NCBI GenBank assembly: GCA_963969365.1
Contig: OZ017752.1
Coordinates: 2,046,001-2,110,000, forward strand
Direction: 5' to 3'
Source of the DNA: Asterochloris sp. CNOR1
Lineage: Eukaryota > Chlorophyta > Trebouxiophyceae > Trebouxiales > Trebouxiaceae
DNA: 64,000 bases
Positions 43,028 to 53,896 of the stretch are shown here, one piece after another. The notes under the pieces were generated by a model. The model was not told the DNA's origin, did not search any database, and was given only the letters and a program-made list of their open reading frames with translations. Every line of letters begins with the position of its first letter. The first letter of the stretch is position 1. The translations under genes and the position numbers were made by a program.

Positions 43028-44880
43028 TCAAGAGCCTGAATGTGTGAGACCCCAGGCGCGCAGTGGGTTGAATGTCAGCCGGTGAATGGGACAGGCGCCG
43101 TGCTGCTTCACCAGAGCCATATGCTCAGCTGTGGGGTAGCCCTTGTGCTTTGCAAAGTTGTAGACCGGCCACTGCTGGTGATAGCCCTCCATCAGCCGAT
43201 CCCTGGTGACCTGCAGCACCCAAAGCTTGATTGAGCTGCACCCAGAAGAGACTGCAGTAAAGGCTGGGCAGAGCCCTCTTCACTGCCTCAAAAGACTGGC
43301 TAGGGTACCCCTCAAGTGACTGCAGAATGGACTCAGGCAGTCCACAGCTGCTGCTTCTAATTATTGTTGGGGCGATGTGCTTGCCCGCATGACAGCAGAG
43401 CAAATCCATGCATGCAGGTTCTTCAGCCACCCACCTTTGCGATGATACTGGCGGCTGCAATTACTGTGGATCTGGCATCCCCCTTGATGACTGCGGTGCA
43501 CCTGCTTCTGTCCATGTCCTGCAGCCAACACAGACACATCATGAAGGCCACTTTTGGGCCTGAGCCTTGACCATGCTGAGGCTCACGCAGGGTGCGGCCC
43601 TGCAGGGTGGTTATGATGTAAGTCCCTAAGAGGCTTGGCAGACCCCCAGCCTCTCAGGTATGTCAGTGTGCATCCTTGCAGCAGCAAACGGCTTGCTCCT
43701 GCGTCCGCACCTTGGGGACCATTGTGCCATCGATGAGACAGTGGTCAGCTGCCCCTCCCGGCAGGGCGCCTGCAGCATCCCGCATGGCCGCCAGAGCTGC
43801 TTGCAGGATGTTGACCCTGTCAATCGTCTTTGCATCCATCACACAGCTGCAGCAGGGGCAGGGCAGGTTGTGTCAGTCCCTTTGCATGCCTCTCATTGAC
43901 AGACGACTCCGACTGCATGGGGCCGCAGCCGCGGGGCTTGAACAGCAAAAGTAATGGCAGCTGCAGCCAGTGACTGCGAGGGCTGTCTCGGGGTATATGC
44001 GGCTGCTTCAGGGCTCAGAAGATGAGGTGGCTGCTGATGTCTTCGCATGCTGGGCAGCCCGGAGGGCAGTGGCAAGAGGGCTCAAGCAGCAGCATTGGTG
44101 GCTGTTAGAGTCGGCTATCTCACAGGCTGTAGAGGCAGCAGCTGCAGGGCTTTATAGAAACGGCATTGGTGACAAGTGCTCACAATCAAGGGTGCAGTCG
44201 CAGCAGCATGGTTGCAGCCATTGCCAACCATCTGGTTGTCCAGCCTCTCACATGGCATGCTCCACCTGAGGATGGGTGGTGAGCATCTCAAAGAGCCGCT
44301 CCCGCTGCTTGGCTGACAGCTTCTTGCTGTCGTCAATGCCATCCAGCTGCATGCCTGGCGCTATGACGCAGGCTGCTGCCACCACTGGTCCAGCCAGGGG
44401 GCCTCTGCCTGCCTCATCAATGCCTGCAGGGAAGTGCCTCATCCAGCCCTTCCACAATTGGAGCATTGCTTGCTGCGGCTCTTATCATACTGCTGCGAAC
44501 ACCGTCGCAATGGTTCCTCTGCAGACGCTCAGTGCACAACCCTGGCGCGGTTGAGCATCATGCACTGCAGCTGGGGAACAACAGCTGCAGGTCTGTGACA
44601 GTGCCTTGCCTGCAACTCGTCTGTATCCCTGAGCATGCAACGCCTCCTCCAATGCCCTGGTTGGGCCAACCTGGCTGGCCTGGCCCTTGCGCCTGCCCGG
44701 CTTTGCACTGGTGCCCCTGACACTTGCACTGTCTGAGTCCTCTTCTGAATGTGCAGGCTCCGGTATACACGAAACATCATGACCAATCTTGCGCTTCCTG
44801 GGCCTGCTGGCTTCAACAGCAGCTGCTGCCGGTAGCTGGGCCCTGCAGAAACGACTACTCTGTAGAGCTGCCAGTGCCAT
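43028..44880 (-). CDS. Ribonuclease HII, organelle-targeted type
   Basis: Cuts RNA in RNA-DNA hybrids and at single embedded ribonucleotides. Exons placed: 44880-44610, 44423-44266, 43846-43711, 43518-43435, 43210-43028. One more small exon between 44266 and 43846 is needed for phase; a candidate is near 43970-43880 (ITFAVQAP). The N terminus [17 protein letters not shown] is Ala/Ser/Arg-rich and looks like a plastid or mitochondrial transit peptide. A basic/acidic linker follows ([18 protein letters not shown]). Catalytic pieces are [17 protein letters not shown] (the DE pair), [37 protein letters not shown] and the C-terminal [13 protein letters not shown]…[11 protein letters not shown]. 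This is bacterial-type RNase HII, as known for plant organ­elle enzymes, not eukaryotic RNase H2A. Intron 1 uses a GC donor (CAG|GCAAGG). Confidence 0.9.
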
Positions 44881-46030
44881 CGAAGCTGTATGAATTCATC
44901 ATAGCAGGTCTTGCGGACCTGTTCCCCAGACGCCCAGAGCGCCGCAGTAGTCCTGCAGAGGTGCTCATTTGCTGGCCTGAGAGTGTGGGGCTCAGAAGGA
45001 GGTTCCTGCTGGGGAGACCAGCAGGTCAGGGGCGCTGAGGTGAGCGTCAAGCTCTGTCAAGTCCTGCAGTGGCACAGCAAGGCCTGGGAGGCGGCAGGTC
45101 TGGGTGGATGTGCAGCATAGCTCACATAGCTGGAGAGGCCCAGTGCCACGCATGCACTGCCATAGCCCATGTCTTCCTCAAAGCGCACCCGACAATTGTT
45201 TCCTGGCCTGTAAGAATGCAGTAAGCTGCAGGGATGCAGGCATCCACATGTGGCAGCTTTTCTGTTGAGGTGTCACCAGTGAACAGTGTATAGGCTGGCA
45301 GACTTGTACAGACAACAGGGGGCAACAGGTCAATCTGCTAGGCTTGCACACCTGCAAGTGTTTAGCCGGGACAATGGCGGTCAACCAACAGGCCAATGTC
45401 ACTGACACATGATGTCAGGTAAGTACAGCAGGTTTCAGATTCATATATGAATGGCAGGCTCGACAGATGAAAATGAAGTATGAATGTGAAAGCTCACAGG
45501 GCTGCAGGCAAGCCATGCCTGGCATTGCAGTGCAGCCAGCTGTCCAGGTGGCCAATTGCACGGCAATCTGCCTTCACCTTGGCTGGCACCTTTGACAAAC
45601 TGCACACGCTGTCCTGGCTGACTTGATGCCAGCATAGCTGCTTTGCCTTCAGCATGCACATAGAGGCTAGCCTTTCAGCTATTTCTCTGCCGTGCGCAGA
45701 TCTCAGCACTCTGACCTGCCATGTCCATGCACCAACTTGCAGCTCTCCAATTAAACTGGAGCTTGTGCACCCCGCAACATGCCCTGGGTTCTTGGATGTG
45801 CACGCTGTTGAAGTCTTCAAAACGCCCGCGATTCCCTGAAATGTAACTGATACTTGTACTCATGCTTACAGATGAATGAAAGGCTTGAATGCCACAGGCA
45901 ATCTCAGAGACTCAGCTGTTCTGTGTGGCATGCCTTGTGCTCCCTCAGGGTCAGTGCAGAGAAGCAGGAAAAAGGAGTGGGGCTGTTCTACAATCAAATG
46001 CATCAAATCCAGTCAGCCTGGTCAACGCTC
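44881..46030. other. Intergenic stretch between L1-domain gene and RNase HII gene
   Basis: About 1.15 kb between two same-strand genes. It should hold the 3' UTR of the L1 gene and the promoter of the RNase HII gene. Several 60-110 codon open frames exist on both strands but none shows a family motif or coherent exon boundaries. Confidence 0.5.
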
Positions 46031-47638
46031 TTACTGCTGGTGGGCTCCAATCTGAACCTGCATTGCTGGGGCACGCTGGTAGATGGGTAGGGCAGCAGAG
46101 TCTGAGGTTTTGAGATGGAGGGCCTGGACATTCGACCACCTTTTAGGGATGTGCTCCACCAGCTTTGTCACCACTGTCAGCACGTTCTCAACACACTGCT
46201 CTGGTGTCATGGAGGTCCGCGCGGCCCTACAAGTTACGGTCTGCCTCAGTCGCAGCAACTTTGAATTCGGCGGGCATCAATTTGTCTGTGGCCAACGCCA
46301 CTCCTGTCTTTCTGTTGCACATGGCCAGCAGTGCGAAGCACGCAAGCTTCAAGGCTAAGGCAACTGTCATGCTGTTGCATGGACCCTGCAGCTGGCACCT
46401 GATGCTGAGTGTGGAGCCCAGGCCCTTGCGCAGGTATGTCCCGCTGACTGCCTTGCCTATCTGGGCAGCCCAGTCCTTGGAGGTCAGGTCCACAGGAATG
46501 GGCGACTTCTTCTTTTTGAAGAAGTGCTTGCCTGCAGGTGCAGCGTGCATGTGAGCGGGGTCGACAGCTCTGCACTGGACTGCTGTCGCAAACTTGACTG
46601 CAAGGGCGCCATGGCAACATGCAGGACAGGGTCCTGGCACAGCAGCTGCTGCCGAGGGCACCAGGACACTGCACAGACAGAGACGCCCACAGCTGGGGGC
46701 AAAAACAGAGCAAAGGGTCTGGGCCTGACCTAGCAGCTTGGGCAGAGAAGGGATGATGCGGTCGTCGGCCACAAAGAGGTCGAAGCTGTTGCACAGGGTG
46801 CGCTTGGCCTCAAAGGGTTCGTATTTTGTGCGCAGCTTCGAGATTCCAATGACCTTGGACACGCCGGCAATCTTTTCCTGCCTGACACGCTTCTTGGCTG
46901 CCTTGTGCCCCTCTCCTGCAGCCACGCATGGGGACTCGCTGAACTTGGGTGCAGCAGACAGCAGCCCAGGAGGGGCGGGCATGACCACGTGGGAGAATCG
47001 CAGGTGTGCACGGATGCCAGCACATTAGACGCTGCCCCTCAGATCTTCTGGCACGCTCTAAGCCAGTGCAGGGAGTGCAGGGGGGTGAGGTGCCACCACA
47101 TTCTGGCATGCTGCAGGTCAGGCTTTGCAGCTGGACATAGCAGCCACCAGCTTGCGCTGGGACAACAGCCCTGAGCAATGCTCCCATGGCACTTTGTAGT
47201 GTTGCTGACCTTTGTGATCCTTGACGAAGAGGCAGACCTCTGCGCCGTCAAATGTGTAGATGGGATTTGGCAGCGCTCTGCAGGTGTGCCACCATGTCAT
47301 GCCAGGCTGCGATGATAAGCAGCTCATGCAGTCCAGGCATTGCAACAATCAGCGGCTCACATTCGGACGGGCTTATCTTTGCGTGGCCCTGTAGGCGTCT
47401 TTGCCAGTGCCACTGTCTGCAGAAGGGGACAGGACACCTGTTAGGGAAATGTCAAGATGCCAGACGTGCCAACATAGCACAGGCAGGCGAGGCGGAGGCA
47501 GCCGCACACCAGATGGATGTAGTCATCCTCGTCCAGCAAATTATTGGACTCCTCCTGTTGGTGTCCCACATACTTGAGCAAGGCCACAACAGCCTTGTCC
47601 AGCTGCTCCCTACTCAGATCTGGGGTCCGGCTGCTCAT
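46031..47638 (-). CDS. Ribosomal L1 domain-containing protein (RSL1D1/Utp30-like)
   Basis: Nucleolar-type protein with a ribosomal L1 fold; homologues associate with pre-ribosomes during rRNA processing. Six exons close the frame at 248 residues: 47638-47510, 47416-47361, 47277-47193, 46877-46730, 46531-46399, 46226-46031. Family landmarks in order are ALPNPIYTFDGAEVCLFVKD, GISKLRTKYEPFEAKR, SFDLFVADDRIIPSLPKLLG, KHFFKKKKSPIPVDLTSKDW, GKAVSGTYLRKG, ENVLTVVTKLVEHIPKRWSN, and LHLKTSDSAALPIYQRA. The start MSSRTPDLSREQLDKAV at 47638 gives an acidic helical N terminus, as is usual in the family. There is no transit peptide. The long basic C-terminal tail of animal RSL1D1 is absent, so the protein is the L1 core only. 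It starts head-to-head with the synergin-like gene. Confidence 0.93.
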
Positions 47639-47946
47639 GTGATGTGAGGCTCTGGCACTGCAGGCTCTTGAGAATGCAAGCTTGCGTGACCACACAGGCA
47701 CAACCGCCGCAGAGCTATCAAACGGGCCTACAATGACCTACGTGACCATCTGACTTTGTAAGCTGGCGCATGCAAGAAGAAACCCGGATATCCACTTGAG
47801 CCAATGCATCATACAACACAGGGTGTTTGCCATGTGAGGTGCATAACGCAGGCCCAATTTCCCCAATGCTGTGGCCACCACTTGGCGCTGACTAAGGACG
47901 CAGAGCAGGAGCGATTGATCAGATAGAGGATTGTTGGGCAGCCAGC
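47639..47946. promoter_or_regulatory. Candidate bidirectional promoter, L1-domain gene / synergin-like gene
   Basis: There are 308 bp between divergent start codons. No recognised core-promoter element. Confidence 0.35.
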
Positions 47947-50900
47947 ATGCCAGGCAGCCCAGACTGGGATGACTTCCATGGCGCCCCTGCCCAAATGCAG
48001 AAAGCGCAGCCCGGCAGGGATCTGAGCCAGGCCCTGCCAGAGGACCTTTTTGCGCCAGCAGGTACCTGCGAGCAGCTTGAGAGTCGTTGCCAGCAGACCA
48101 ATGCACTGCTTGACAGGAAACCCCACACAGGCCAAAATTGAGCCATTTGTGCAGAGTCTGCAGATGTGGAATCCACCTATCAGGGGCAGGAGTTCAGGCG
48201 TGGTCAGTCAGTGTGGTATAGGCAGCGAGATGGCACTTGGGCGCCTGCAGAGGTGGGACGAGCCTGATGGGCTTTCCTCTGCCTGGGGCACTGTGTGCAG
48301 TGATGCACTCATGCTGCACCAGCCTGGCCCTTGAGCCTGACTGAAGTCATTCCCAACTTGAATCCTGGTGAGATGGTGAGCCTCGACAATGGGGCTGCAT
48401 TGCATGCCCGGACCAGATCTGCTGATCCTGAGTCTCAGGGACCATCATTCCTGCTGCAGAATCTAGGACCCAGGGCCTCTGCAGGCATGCAAGCTGTGTT
48501 GTTCAGACAGCCAGAATCCCTTGCTCTGTGCGGCATGCCAGCTGGCACCCTGAAATGACTTGCAGAACGCATGCCTCCATCATGCGCACCTTCATTCACT
48601 CCTTGTTGGGACATGCCGGTGCTGTGCAAGACACTGATGACGGCCTGCCATTCAGTCCTGTCACACACGGCATCACGCTCTGAACTCGTGTTGCAGCTCC
48701 GTGGACCAGACCTGCACCCTGTCATTGTATGGTTTCAATCTCTGCAGCTGTAGTCAGTGGCCCTCTCCATGCAGGTTGTCGCTGTGGATCAGAGCATCAC
48801 CCCGCCCTCATATGGCATAAAGATGGGGGACATCATTCGCGAGACTGAGTCCCCCCGCCTACGCCATCGGGCTGCCAGGGATTTTGAACCCCCAAAGTGG
48901 CTCCAGTTCTCTGGCGGCCAGGAGCCTGCTGCCCACGCGGCTGCCCCCCAGCAGCTGCCTTCCCGCCTTGGCCCAGGTGTGCTGTCTGCAGCTGAGAATC
49001 ACAGCCTTGAGGGAGACTGCAAAGCTTGTTGAACAGCCTGTGACATGTCTATGCGATCTGCCCTCCTCTCCACCACAGCTCTGCCAGAGCTTGCTTGACT
49101 CAGCCGCAAGTTCTCTGTTCTCTTCAAGGTAGATGTGGCCTTGCACTGCATCTACAGCCACCCAGATGGCAATAGTCTTGGGGGCCCTGTCCATGCGTCT
49201 GCCATGCAAGTGCGCGCTGTACCACCTGTAGGCCACCAACCGCCTAGCAGCGCCCAATCTGCACGCAGTGCCTCTGATGCTGCGATTGACTGGGCTGCCT
49301 GGGAAGGGACAGCTGCCACAGAGGCCCACCCAGCGGCGCCGGCCCACTGGCAGCAGCAGCCCGCATGGCACCAGGCGCGGCAGCTGGACTGGCCGGCAGA
49401 GCGCGCATGGCAGCAGGGGCAGCTCGATGCTGCACAGGTGCCCATGCCGCGAGCAGACCCCTTTGCTGGGTCTGCCTTCAATCGGCAGCTGACACAGGGA
49501 GGGGCAGGGGCAGGCAGGCCTGCTGCAGGGGAGGATCCCTTTGCGGGCTCCCCCACAATAATGCTGGGGTTACCAGGGGCAGCACAGCCCACAGTTGCCC
49601 CTGCTGCCACCCAGCAGCGATGGCAGCCAGCAGCGTCACTCCCACAGCCTCAGACCAGCTTTGCTGGAGCATTGCCCAGCTCAGATGGGCAGAAGCAGCC
49701 ATTGCAGGCACACCAGGAGGCTGGCTTCATGGAAGCAGGGCTTGGTGATGCATCTGGGGCAGGGCAGGTGCAGGTTGCAACGCCTCAGCCTCAGGCCGGC
49801 TTTGCTGGAGCATGGGCTGGCAGCAGCATCATGGCAAATGGTGCCCATGCCAATGACAAGGAGGACGACTTTGGGGACTTTGCAGAGGCTGATTGCCAGG
49901 CAGCTGCCCCGCAACAGCATGCTGGCTCCCAGCACAAGGAGGCGGGGCCCAGGTACAGTCTTGTTGCACCCTGTTTTGGGCCACTGCTCTGGCGCTGTTG
50001 CACCTGCTCTGCCCCAATTACTGCTCTGTATGTGGACACCGTAAAGACGCAGGCTGTCCTGCCTGGCTCAAGGTCTGCTGCTGGGTCCTTTACTGTCATT
50101 GTTGCTGCTGGCCCTTCCCTGTGAGGCAGAGCCAATACTTGTGCATATGGACAGGGCAGAACCAGTCTGCGTCAATGCTTCTGCAGGCAGGGGCCCATTG
50201 CTCTGTCCATCTTTGGGGAAGAGGATCTAGAGGATCTGGAGATGCCAGGCCTGCAAGTGGGGCCTGTGTGGGCGCCACCCTGGGAGTCACCTGTGAAGCC
50301 GGGACAAGCGCGGCAGCAAGATGCTGCACCCTCCTCTGGCCTGGGAGGGTCAGGAGCGCTGCCTTTGGGCGTGACAGGCAGGTGGCAGCATGCGCCCGGT
50401 GGCTCGCCTGTGGCGCGAAGTGGCCAGGTGAGGACCATCTGTTGACATGACCTGTGTGTGGCGATTGCTGAAGGCTCATGCACTGGTGGTTCTTTCAATT
50501 GTTGAGTGGTTCTTGTGATGAAGTGCTCGGGGCTGCTGAAGGTTGGGACAGAGGCAGCCCTGCCTGGCTCGGGGGCTCAAGCTCAGATATCAGAGAGCCC
50601 TGCATGGGGTGACTTTGATGCTGCTGGCCCCGCACCGCAGCATGGGTCTGCTGGTCAGGGGCCTGGTGCAGCTCAGCTGAGCTCATGGGGCACATCTGAT
50701 GCCCCTGCCGTCCAGTCGAATGGGGTGGGACCAGACGCACGAGGCACTGATGGGGCTGGCATGCCCCGCCAGCAGGAGCCTGCCTGGGGCGACTTCGGCC
50801 AAGCTGTTGCTAAGCCAGCCAGCAGCACTGGCCACCCTGCTGGGGCTGCGACACCTGCTGCTGGGGCTGCTGGCACACATCCAGAGCTGGACGCAGATGA

Positions 50901-53577
50901 GTGGGGTGACTTTGATGCGCCCGACTCAGAGCTGGCACCCCAGGCAGCTGGGCTGTCGTTCCAGGAGGAGCCTGCTGCAGGCCTGGATTCTCGGCTGCAG
51001 CACACAGGCGCCCCTGCCCCTGCTCTCGACATGGATGAGCAGGGATGGGGCGCCTTTGATGCTGCTGGCCATCCCGGTCCTGCAGCTGTCCCTGACTCTC
51101 AAGCAGCAGCCGCCGCCATAGAGCAGGAGCGGGGCGCGATGGCCAGCGCAGTAGGCGCCGGCCTGGGCCTGGAGTGGCAGCTGAAGGCCTCTGAGCCTGT
51201 CCAATCCTCACAGCGGCAGCTGGAGCTGAACGGGCACAGCAGCTCTGTGGCGGATACTGCAGCAGGGCAGCACGCAGCCCTAGCGGGGGGGCCCCTGCTG
51301 GATGACAACTTTGTGGAGCAGGCCTCTCCCAAGAAGCAGGGAGGCGCAGATTTAGTCGCGCTGGCAGACGACTGGCTGGCAGAGCCTGCTGCAGGCACAG
51401 TTGCAGAGCAGGCAAGTCCTGACAGGGCGGGGCCCACAGGCTCACCTGGCATTGGAGGCAAATCGCCAGCAGATCCTGCTGCTGCTGAGCCTGTTGCGGC
51501 AGCGGGCAGCCCTCCTCAGGCAGGACAGGCCTGTCCTGATGAGCAGGGAGGAGTGGATCCTGTTGCGCTCGCAGCAGACTGGCGTGCAGGGCCTGCTGCT
51601 GAGCCAGCTGAAGGCACAGCTGAGTGTGGCCCCGCAGCAGCCAGTCTCCCCCAGGCACAGGAGTTGGCGCAGTCCTCCGCAGAGATTCGGGAGGCCTATG
51701 TGGAGGCATGGACCCAACTGATGCGGGTGAGACGGCTGGCGCCTTGACATCCCCTGCTGCCTCCCGAGACTTGCTGTCTGTCAACAGCAGCAACCAGTCT
51801 GCAGCCAACTAGTCCCGGCTCATCAGGCATTCAACCTGATGCCGGCACCTCGACAGCAATCTGTGCGCATATGAATGCCAAGAGGCTGTTACCCTGAGGT
51901 GAAGTGCTGTGCTTCAGTGCATTTCACCTGCAATGTCTGCGCGCTTGCCCACCTGAACTGTGCGACGGCGGCGTGCAGAGTATGGTGCTGAGCGGCCTGC
52001 CTACAACACATGTGCTGCAGGCGGCCGCAGAGCTGCTTCATCAAGGCCAGCAGCTGTGGAGCGCTGCAGTGGCAGCCGGATCAGACCAGGAGCTGCTCAG
52101 CAGCAGTGCAGGGATGATGTACTTCAGTGCCCTGCGGCAGGCAAGCGCTCTCTGCGGCATCTCTCTGCTGCTGCGCCTTGGGCCACTCTATGTGTCAACG
52201 GCACAGCCTGCAATGCCCTGGGCAGGCAAGAATGACCTTGCCGTGCATGGCCCTCCTCTTCCATGTGTTCAGCAGATCTGTTATGTTGGCAGCTTCTGTC
52301 GCCCTCAGCACATTGAGTTTCAGGGCAACTGTCTGCAGCAGGTAGCCCAGAGGTCTTTGCTCCAATGTTTTGGTGCATGAGACCTCTCCATCTCAGACAT
52401 GGTGGCCTGTCTTAGCACGGTCTAGGCTTGCATTGCAGCTCACGTAATGCCAAACTGGTGCAGGTCTACTTTGTGGTGCTGCTGCTGCAAGCAGCTGCAG
52501 ACCATTATGGCGCCGGAGAGGCAGAGGACCTGGTGGAAGCCAGCACTCTCTGCACTGCCGGCTGGCGGGGTGAGCTTGCACACTGCAACATGGGTAGAGG
52601 GGCTGCATTTATGCTGCATGGTTAGCCTTGGCAGCTCCCTCCGTAAGTGAAGGCTCCCACCAGTAGCCTTCTGGGAGGTACTGCAAGCAGATTGCAGTGT
52701 CTGAGCAATTTCTGCTTTGCACATGTCCTCTGGGTGCTGCCTCACATAGGAATGTAAGGTTGTGAGACAGAGGTGGATCGCTGCTGCAGGTGATGACCAC
52801 TTCAGCGATGGCGTGCAGGCTGCAGCGATGGCTGCAGGCGTGCACTTTGGGGATGATGACCTGCTCTTTGATGCCAGAGCTGCAGTCCAGGCAAGCCAGG
52901 CTGGCCACTTTCAGGCTGTCAACCAACGCTTTGTGCACATGTAGGCCAGAGGCCGCAGCACAGGCAACTCAGGCTGGTGTTGTCAACATTGGGGGGGAGC
53001 AGCCTTCCTCTGTGGCACACTCCAGCATTGCCCAAGGCGCATGCAGGCTGCAGTCAGGCTTGCAAGCTTTCATGCCGCACATTGCGCAGCAGCTGGTCTG
53101 TAAACCCCACAGGCAAAGTTGAGCATGCCCTGTGCAGTACCTAGTAGGGTCCGTTCCCAGCTCGCCAGTGGTGGGCGGCCAGCCGCCGTCGCCGCCCAGG
53201 GACCATGCAGAGTGCACGTGGGCGCCAGACCTTTGCGCCCTAACGCTGCTTCCCCTGGATGCTCTGCCGACCATAGCACCTGCCAAGTGGGCTCAGCAGC
53301 GGCAATGCCTGGTGAGCAGGGAGGGCTGCCATTGCCGGCTCGGGGCAGCCCAGAAACTCAGTAGATCCAATCTGGGGTGGTGGTGCTGAACTTCCCGGCA
53401 GATGTCACAATTGAGCTTGCACAATCCTTTGTGGGGCGCTTGCATCAACCTATTGCTTTGCATAATAGTGGCACTGCCCCCAGGCAGCATCTCAGTGCTT
53501 TTGTTGCATGCCTGCAGGCGCCTGTAGGCAATCTGTGGCTGCACCATGTCAGTCCTAAGATGTGTGAGCTTCCTTAG
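47947..53577 (+). CDS. Synergin gamma / aftiphilin-like clathrin-adaptor accessory protein
   Basis: Long acidic, low-complexity protein with repeated W-x-x-F-type adaptor-binding motifs: PDWDDF at the start, DDFGDFAEAD, AWGDFDAAG, AWGDFGQA, EWGDFDAPD, GWGAFDAAG, plus DPFAGS repeats. In aftiphilin and synergin such motifs bind adaptor ear domains at the trans-Golgi network and endosomes. Exons: 47947-48061, 49232-49952, 50187-50427, 50542-51726, 51979-52140, 52464-52569, 52790-52890, 53138-53311, 53518-53577. With these the frame closes at 954 residues. An extra exon near 48775-48976 (PPKWLQF) is possible but does not fit phase directly. Plant-synergin features are ALSIFGEED, the helical block SSAGMMYFSALRQ-VYFVVLLLQAAADHY, LCALTLLPL and the final NLWLHHVSP. 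Two introns (donors at 52141 and 52891) use GC. Confidence 0.78.
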
Positions 53578-53896
53578 TATGCACAGAGGAGCAAATCTTC
53601 AAGAGGTTGCGCTCTATAACACCTGAGCATGTCTGACTGTCCCCCATTTTGCTTCCCTCCCCTGTCGTGACCCTTTTGTGTATGTGGCAATTTCTGCCCA
53701 TGCGGTCAAAGGTGTTTGTGTGCTTTCGCTGCGCATGCTTGCTGAATGAAATCAACACACTGCATAACAAGCTTTATGCAGTAGATAGGCTGCTGATAGC
53801 ATCACTCGGCTCGATGAGGTGCAACATGAATGGCTGCGCTCGCTCAGGACAAAAGAAGAGGGATTGGGAGGCAGCTTGCGGACCACCAGGTGATCA
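53578..53896. other. Convergent spacer between synergin-like and ChlM genes
   Basis: 319 bp between the two stop codons. AT-richer than neighbours; nothing beyond expected 3' UTRs. Confidence 0.5.

Noticed and set aside
48775-48976. Extra synergin-like exon containing PPKWLQF
   Set aside because: It enters in phase 0 while the preceding exon leaves phase 1, so it cannot be used without another unseen exon. Direct splicing 48061 to 49232 keeps the frame.
50810-51808. 332-codon open frame on the minus strand
   Set aside because: It is antisense to the GC-rich synergin-like exon 50542-51726, is made of Leu/Gln/Pro repeats, and has no motif. It is a shadow of the coding strand.
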